From assembly GCF_030272615.1 (NCBI RefSeq), contig NC_081414.1, positions 914,699,648 through 914,757,647 of the forward strand: 58,000 nt of DNA, given 5' to 3'. Position numbers and translations under genes: made by a program. Within the stretch, counting starts at the first letter, position 1; the number at the start of each line of letters is the position of its first letter. Below are positions 55,071 through 58,000 of this stretch, in pieces. The DNA comes from Cryptomeria japonica. Its lineage: Eukaryota > Streptophyta > Pinopsida > Cupressales > Cupressaceae. Under the pieces are notes generated by a model, which worked only from the letters and a program-made list of their open reading frames with translations, was not told the DNA's origin and did not search any database.

Positions 55071-55358
55071 CTATGGGAATAAAGCGGGGTTGATCCTTCC
55101 TCCATGATTTAAGCATTGGTCAAATGCCACTTTTTGAATATAAGCTTTACTTCTTAAGGGTTCCTTGTCAAACTCATTTGTTTTGCCTTGGATATACAAT
55201 CGCATGTGACGCAAGAATGTGTGATGTGATGCAAAGAGTTGGCGATTGATATAGAGAAACTTATTCCTTCTTGCAAGTGCCTTAGAACTAGGTTGTCTCT
55301 TCTTCAACTTAGTTTTGTGATAAAGACTTATTCTTCTCAAAATATGAGGAGTGGTCAT
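55071..55358 (-). CDS. Small basic ORF upstream of gypsy-H gag, function unknown
   Basis: 95 codons, uninterrupted, opening MTTPHILRRISLYHKTKLKK, rich in Lys and Arg, with no motif I recognise. It lies 95 bp upstream of gag in the same strand. It could be an upstream ORF, a first segment of gag or chance. Its intactness beside a broken gag is the only argument for it. Confidence 0.3.
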   Translation of the reverse strand: MTTPHILRRISLYHKTKLKKRQPSSKALARRNKFLYINRQLFASHHTFLRHMRLYIQGKTNEFDKEPLRSKAYIQKVAFDQCLNHGGRINPALFP

Positions 55359-55849
55359 ACATGAATGATCAAAGGTTTGATGTTGATGTTGGATTTGGAT
55401 ACTTTGTTTTGAATACTCAAGCTTACTTTATCAAGTAGAGGTTTAGTTAGATTTGCCTCGATGACAAAGTGTGTCAAATGATATGGATAAAAGTTTCCCG
55501 ATATGGAAACTTGATTTGACAGCTTAAGATTTAAACTAGGTATGTTGTTTTGATAGAATCTGTTAGATAGTGAAACCTAGATCACTGTTATGAATCTGTC
55601 TGATTTTGTTGGATGAAGTCTTATCTTGAGCTAGTTTAAGATTTGAAAAAATTGCTCTAAGGATGCCTTGTTGATTTTGGAATTTATTTTCTCTGATAAC
55701 TTGATTTGGATTTTGACTATTGAGTTTGCTAAAGGACGTTAAAGGGTATCTGAATTTGTCGATAAAATTTTCCTAAAATGCTTGATTTGCTCTCTGTTTT
55801 TCTGGGTTTTTAAGATGTGCTAGAACAAAAATTGGATGTGCTAATGAAT

Positions 55850-56180
55850 GATCTAGGTGCACCGCAGAAGGTTCTCTATGCACTAAGCTGCCTCTCCTAC
55901 ATGTTGACTCAGATTGTTTGAAACTGACTTGTTTGGAAAAGTCACACGCTAATATGTCCTTGATACGCACTATAGTTTAAGCTGAAAGCGCTAAGATGTC
56001 TCTGATGTGCTAAGCTGATGTTTAAATGCACTAGGCTGGTGCCAAAAAGTGCCACTAAAAGTTTTAGTAGTGTGATACTGGTTATGCGCTAATGTGACTA
56101 TTGAAAGCGCTATGTTTTGGTTGAAATGTGCTACAAAATGGTTGACACGCACTAGGAAGTTGCTTTTACGCGCTAAGCTA
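55850..56180 (-). repeat. GCGCTA-core repeat array, gypsy-H leader, proximal to gag
   Basis: Four exact GCGCTA cores and about ten variants (GTGCTA, GCACTA). In element sense the core is TAGCGC, the same as in the PMD-B intron. Confidence 0.75.
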
Positions 56181-57429
56181 CCCTAATTTCTTTGCTTCTT
56201 GGGACTTTTAACACTTGTGTTTTTTATGGATGATTTTTCAAAAAAATAAATTGCAAACACGACATGAAAGAGATAACAAATTTGGCCTATGATAGACAAT
56301 TAGTGTATGTTCTGTGAGGATGTGTTCAAATCCCTGATGTTTTCACTAGTTTAGATAACAAGTAATATAGATCAGGTAGACTCTTTATTCAAGGGTCATT
56401 AACAAAATCATAGCCCACTAGTCTCGATACTTCATCAGTTCAAACAGACATGTCATCCCCTAGAGGGCGCCCGTTTTTTTGTCTTTTGCCAGAAATTAAC
56501 CCAAAGTGAAATGCTTAACAATTGAGTAGTTATCTTGGGAGATATATGGTGAGTGGTCTTGGGGGCGGATTCTTCCCCACCCTTGCACTATGATGTTGAA
56601 AATGTTTGGATACTGACTCGGTTCAAGGTTTCTAGTGCTAAGGCTCTTAATCAGGCTTCCATTCGGTCTTCAGTGATAAACTCCCTCGAGAGGCTTCCCA
56701 ACCTTTAGAACAAAGTCTTTACGTATCTTAAATATACTAGGGGAACGCTAATCACTGAGAAAAACCGTTGCAGGGGATGGAGATTTTGCTCCAAAAAGCA
56801 TGGTGTTCTTTTTAACTTTGCATAGCAATGATTTTCTATCTAAGAATGGAAATCCTGATCAACAAAAGAAATTGTGATATTGGTCAACAAAAGTACAGTC
56901 GATAAGTGAAAATTTCCCTTTTGGCTTGCACAGAAATAAAGATGAGGTTCTTTTATCCTTTGCAAAAAAAATCAAAATGAATCATTTTAAGCACCAAAGG
57001 AAGGTGAAGTTCTTTTTACCTTTTGCAAACTGAAAAAGGAAATTTGCTTGTTCTTTTTAAACCAAATTTTGAAGTGTTTTGTCCAGCTTGCCAAAATGAA
57101 AAGGTTTGCTTTGTTGTTCCTTTTATCCAACAATGAAGTTCTTTTAAAAACCCAAAGGAAGATGTGGTAGATTTTTTTAAACCCAAAAGAAAAATGAGAT
57201 TCTTTCCCAATTTAAAGAAAAGTGAATTCTTTTTATCTAACTAAAAAGTTAGAAAGAATTAAAATTTATATTTTAACTTAATCTAAACCTGCAAGAAAAT
57301 GGTTAGTTACTTGCAAGAAAATGGTTAGTTACCTGCAAGAAAAAAGTTAGTAAAAACCAGAATCGAAGGTGGGCTTACACAAGCCTAAATTTCTCTTCCC
57401 TTCATTACAATTTTTTGCTTTATCCCTAT

Positions 57430-57690
57430 CAGAGTCATGTGCTAGACTAGCACAGATGTGCTACAAGAAGTTACTGATGCGCTAATTAAAGGTCCCTAAG
57501 AACTACACTGGTTACCGAATGCGCTACGTTGTTTTTCCAATGCACAGAATAAAACCAGAATGTTATGCTCTAACAAAAATTCTATATGCGCTAAGGGATG
57601 GGTCTTACGCGCTAAACAGTGTACCAAAAATGCTAACAAAAATTTATGGGGCGCTAACGAAAGGTTCCAATGTGCTAATACAACTTTTTT
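57430..57690 (-). repeat. GCGCTA-core repeat array, gypsy-H leader, proximal to primer site
   Basis: Five exact GCGCTA cores (ATGCGCTAA type) and several GTGCTA or ATGCTA variants, immediately downstream of the primer site in element sense. Confidence 0.78.
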
Positions 57691-57735
57691 GCATGCTTGC
57701 AATCTTCCTCCTGCATCAAAAATGATGTGATTAAT

Positions 57736-57761
57736 GGGGTCGAGCCCCACGATGGGCGCCA
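57736..57761 (-). other. Gypsy-H primer-binding site (tRNA-Lys)
   Basis: On the minus strand TGGCGCCCATCGTGGGGCTC, four bases from the LTR; the same site as gypsy-B with one change. Confidence 0.88.
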
Positions 57762-57765
57762 GAAA

Positions 57766-58000
57766 TGTGTGCAGGAAATTCAAGTTTCAAAGTGTCCACA
57801 CACCAATGAGACTCTTGGTGCAAGTTATAGGAGCTATATTGAATAGCTCAACTTTTCAAGGGGTGTCCCATTGTTCTCTATCTCACAGGATTCCTGAAGT
57901 CAATGTCTTTGCTCTCATATCACTGAGCAAAGTGACTTAGGAATGACAACTCTAAGAACGAGTAATGTTTGCTTATAAGTATGAATGTTTTCCTAAAACA
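57766..58000 (-). repeat. Gypsy-H 5' LTR, truncated by the window edge
   Basis: Its end (TGTGTGCAGG on the plus strand) and CTCATATCACTGAGCAAAGT resemble the gypsy-B LTR, placing the two in related families. The rest lies beyond 58000. Confidence 0.8.

Larger units (their letters stand above)
55359..57735 (-). other. Gypsy-H long untranslated leader
   Basis: 2.4 kb between primer site and the small ORF. It holds two GCGCTA arrays (55850-56180, 57430-57690), a degenerate A/T-rich repeat of GAAGTTCTTTT type (about 56880-57240) and a 26-bp tandem repeat (about 57288-57350, TTGCAAGAAAATGGTTAGTT, three copies). No conserved coding sequence. Confidence 0.65.

Overview
The window is nuclear DNA of a seed plant and consists entirely of nested transposable elements; I see no host gene with an intact reading frame. 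It is a plant because the window holds plant-type copia and gypsy polyproteins, primer-binding sites matching plant initiator-Met and Lys tRNAs, plant mobile domain (PMD) genes, a pentatricopeptide-repeat (PPR) fragment and pieces of a DRM-type cytosine methyltransferase. The large, AT-rich, deeply nested and decayed elements suggest a big genome such as a conifer's, but that is inference.

Layout. The oldest layer is one minus-strand gypsy element (gypsy-H). It enters at the right edge: LTR from 57766, tRNA-Lys primer site 57736-57761, a 2.7-kb leader, gag from 54975 and protease at 52450-52731. It then continues leftward in pieces: linker 37213-37756, reverse transcriptase 33122-34429, RNase H 3459-3888. 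Four elements interrupt it: a copia (copia-2, 37757-51482, target duplication ACAGG), a small non-autonomous LTR element (34430-37207, duplication GTTTC), a 29.2-kb CACTA transposon (3892-33118, duplication TCT) and a hAT element (from 3450 off the left edge). Copia-2 is split by gypsy-B (43025-50149, duplication CTCAC). The CACTA element is split by copia-1 (5491-12798, duplication GAGTA) and gypsy-A (18396-29828, duplication GTAGG). Most of these boundaries are supported by paired LTRs or terminal repeats plus matching target duplications read directly from the sequence.

The main discovery is the cargo of the CACTA element. Without its two passengers it is about 10.5 kb, shows no recognisable transposase, and carries fragments of a DRM (domains rearranged methyltransferase) gene in inverted-repeat form. 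A 2.25-kb foldback (30536-32789; arms about 1.1 kb, loop 50 bp) covers DRM motifs VI to X. Three tandem units of about 780 bp each contain a smaller hairpin over motif I, and in units 1 and 2 motif X as well. DRM enzymes perform the RNA-directed DNA methylation that silences transposons, so a transposon carrying hairpins of this gene could make small RNAs against it. The sequence shows the structure; the function is hypothesis. A PPR fragment is also present.

A second theme is that gypsy-A and gypsy-B both carry an antisense, intron-containing PMD gene between integrase and the 3' end, with its own TATA box, a homologous first exon, a large intron filled with GCGC-core short repeats and an ATGATG-rich downstream region. 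Related GCGCTA repeats occur in the gypsy-H leader. Nonsense codons and LTR differences are dominated by transitions, as expected from deamination of methylated cytosine.
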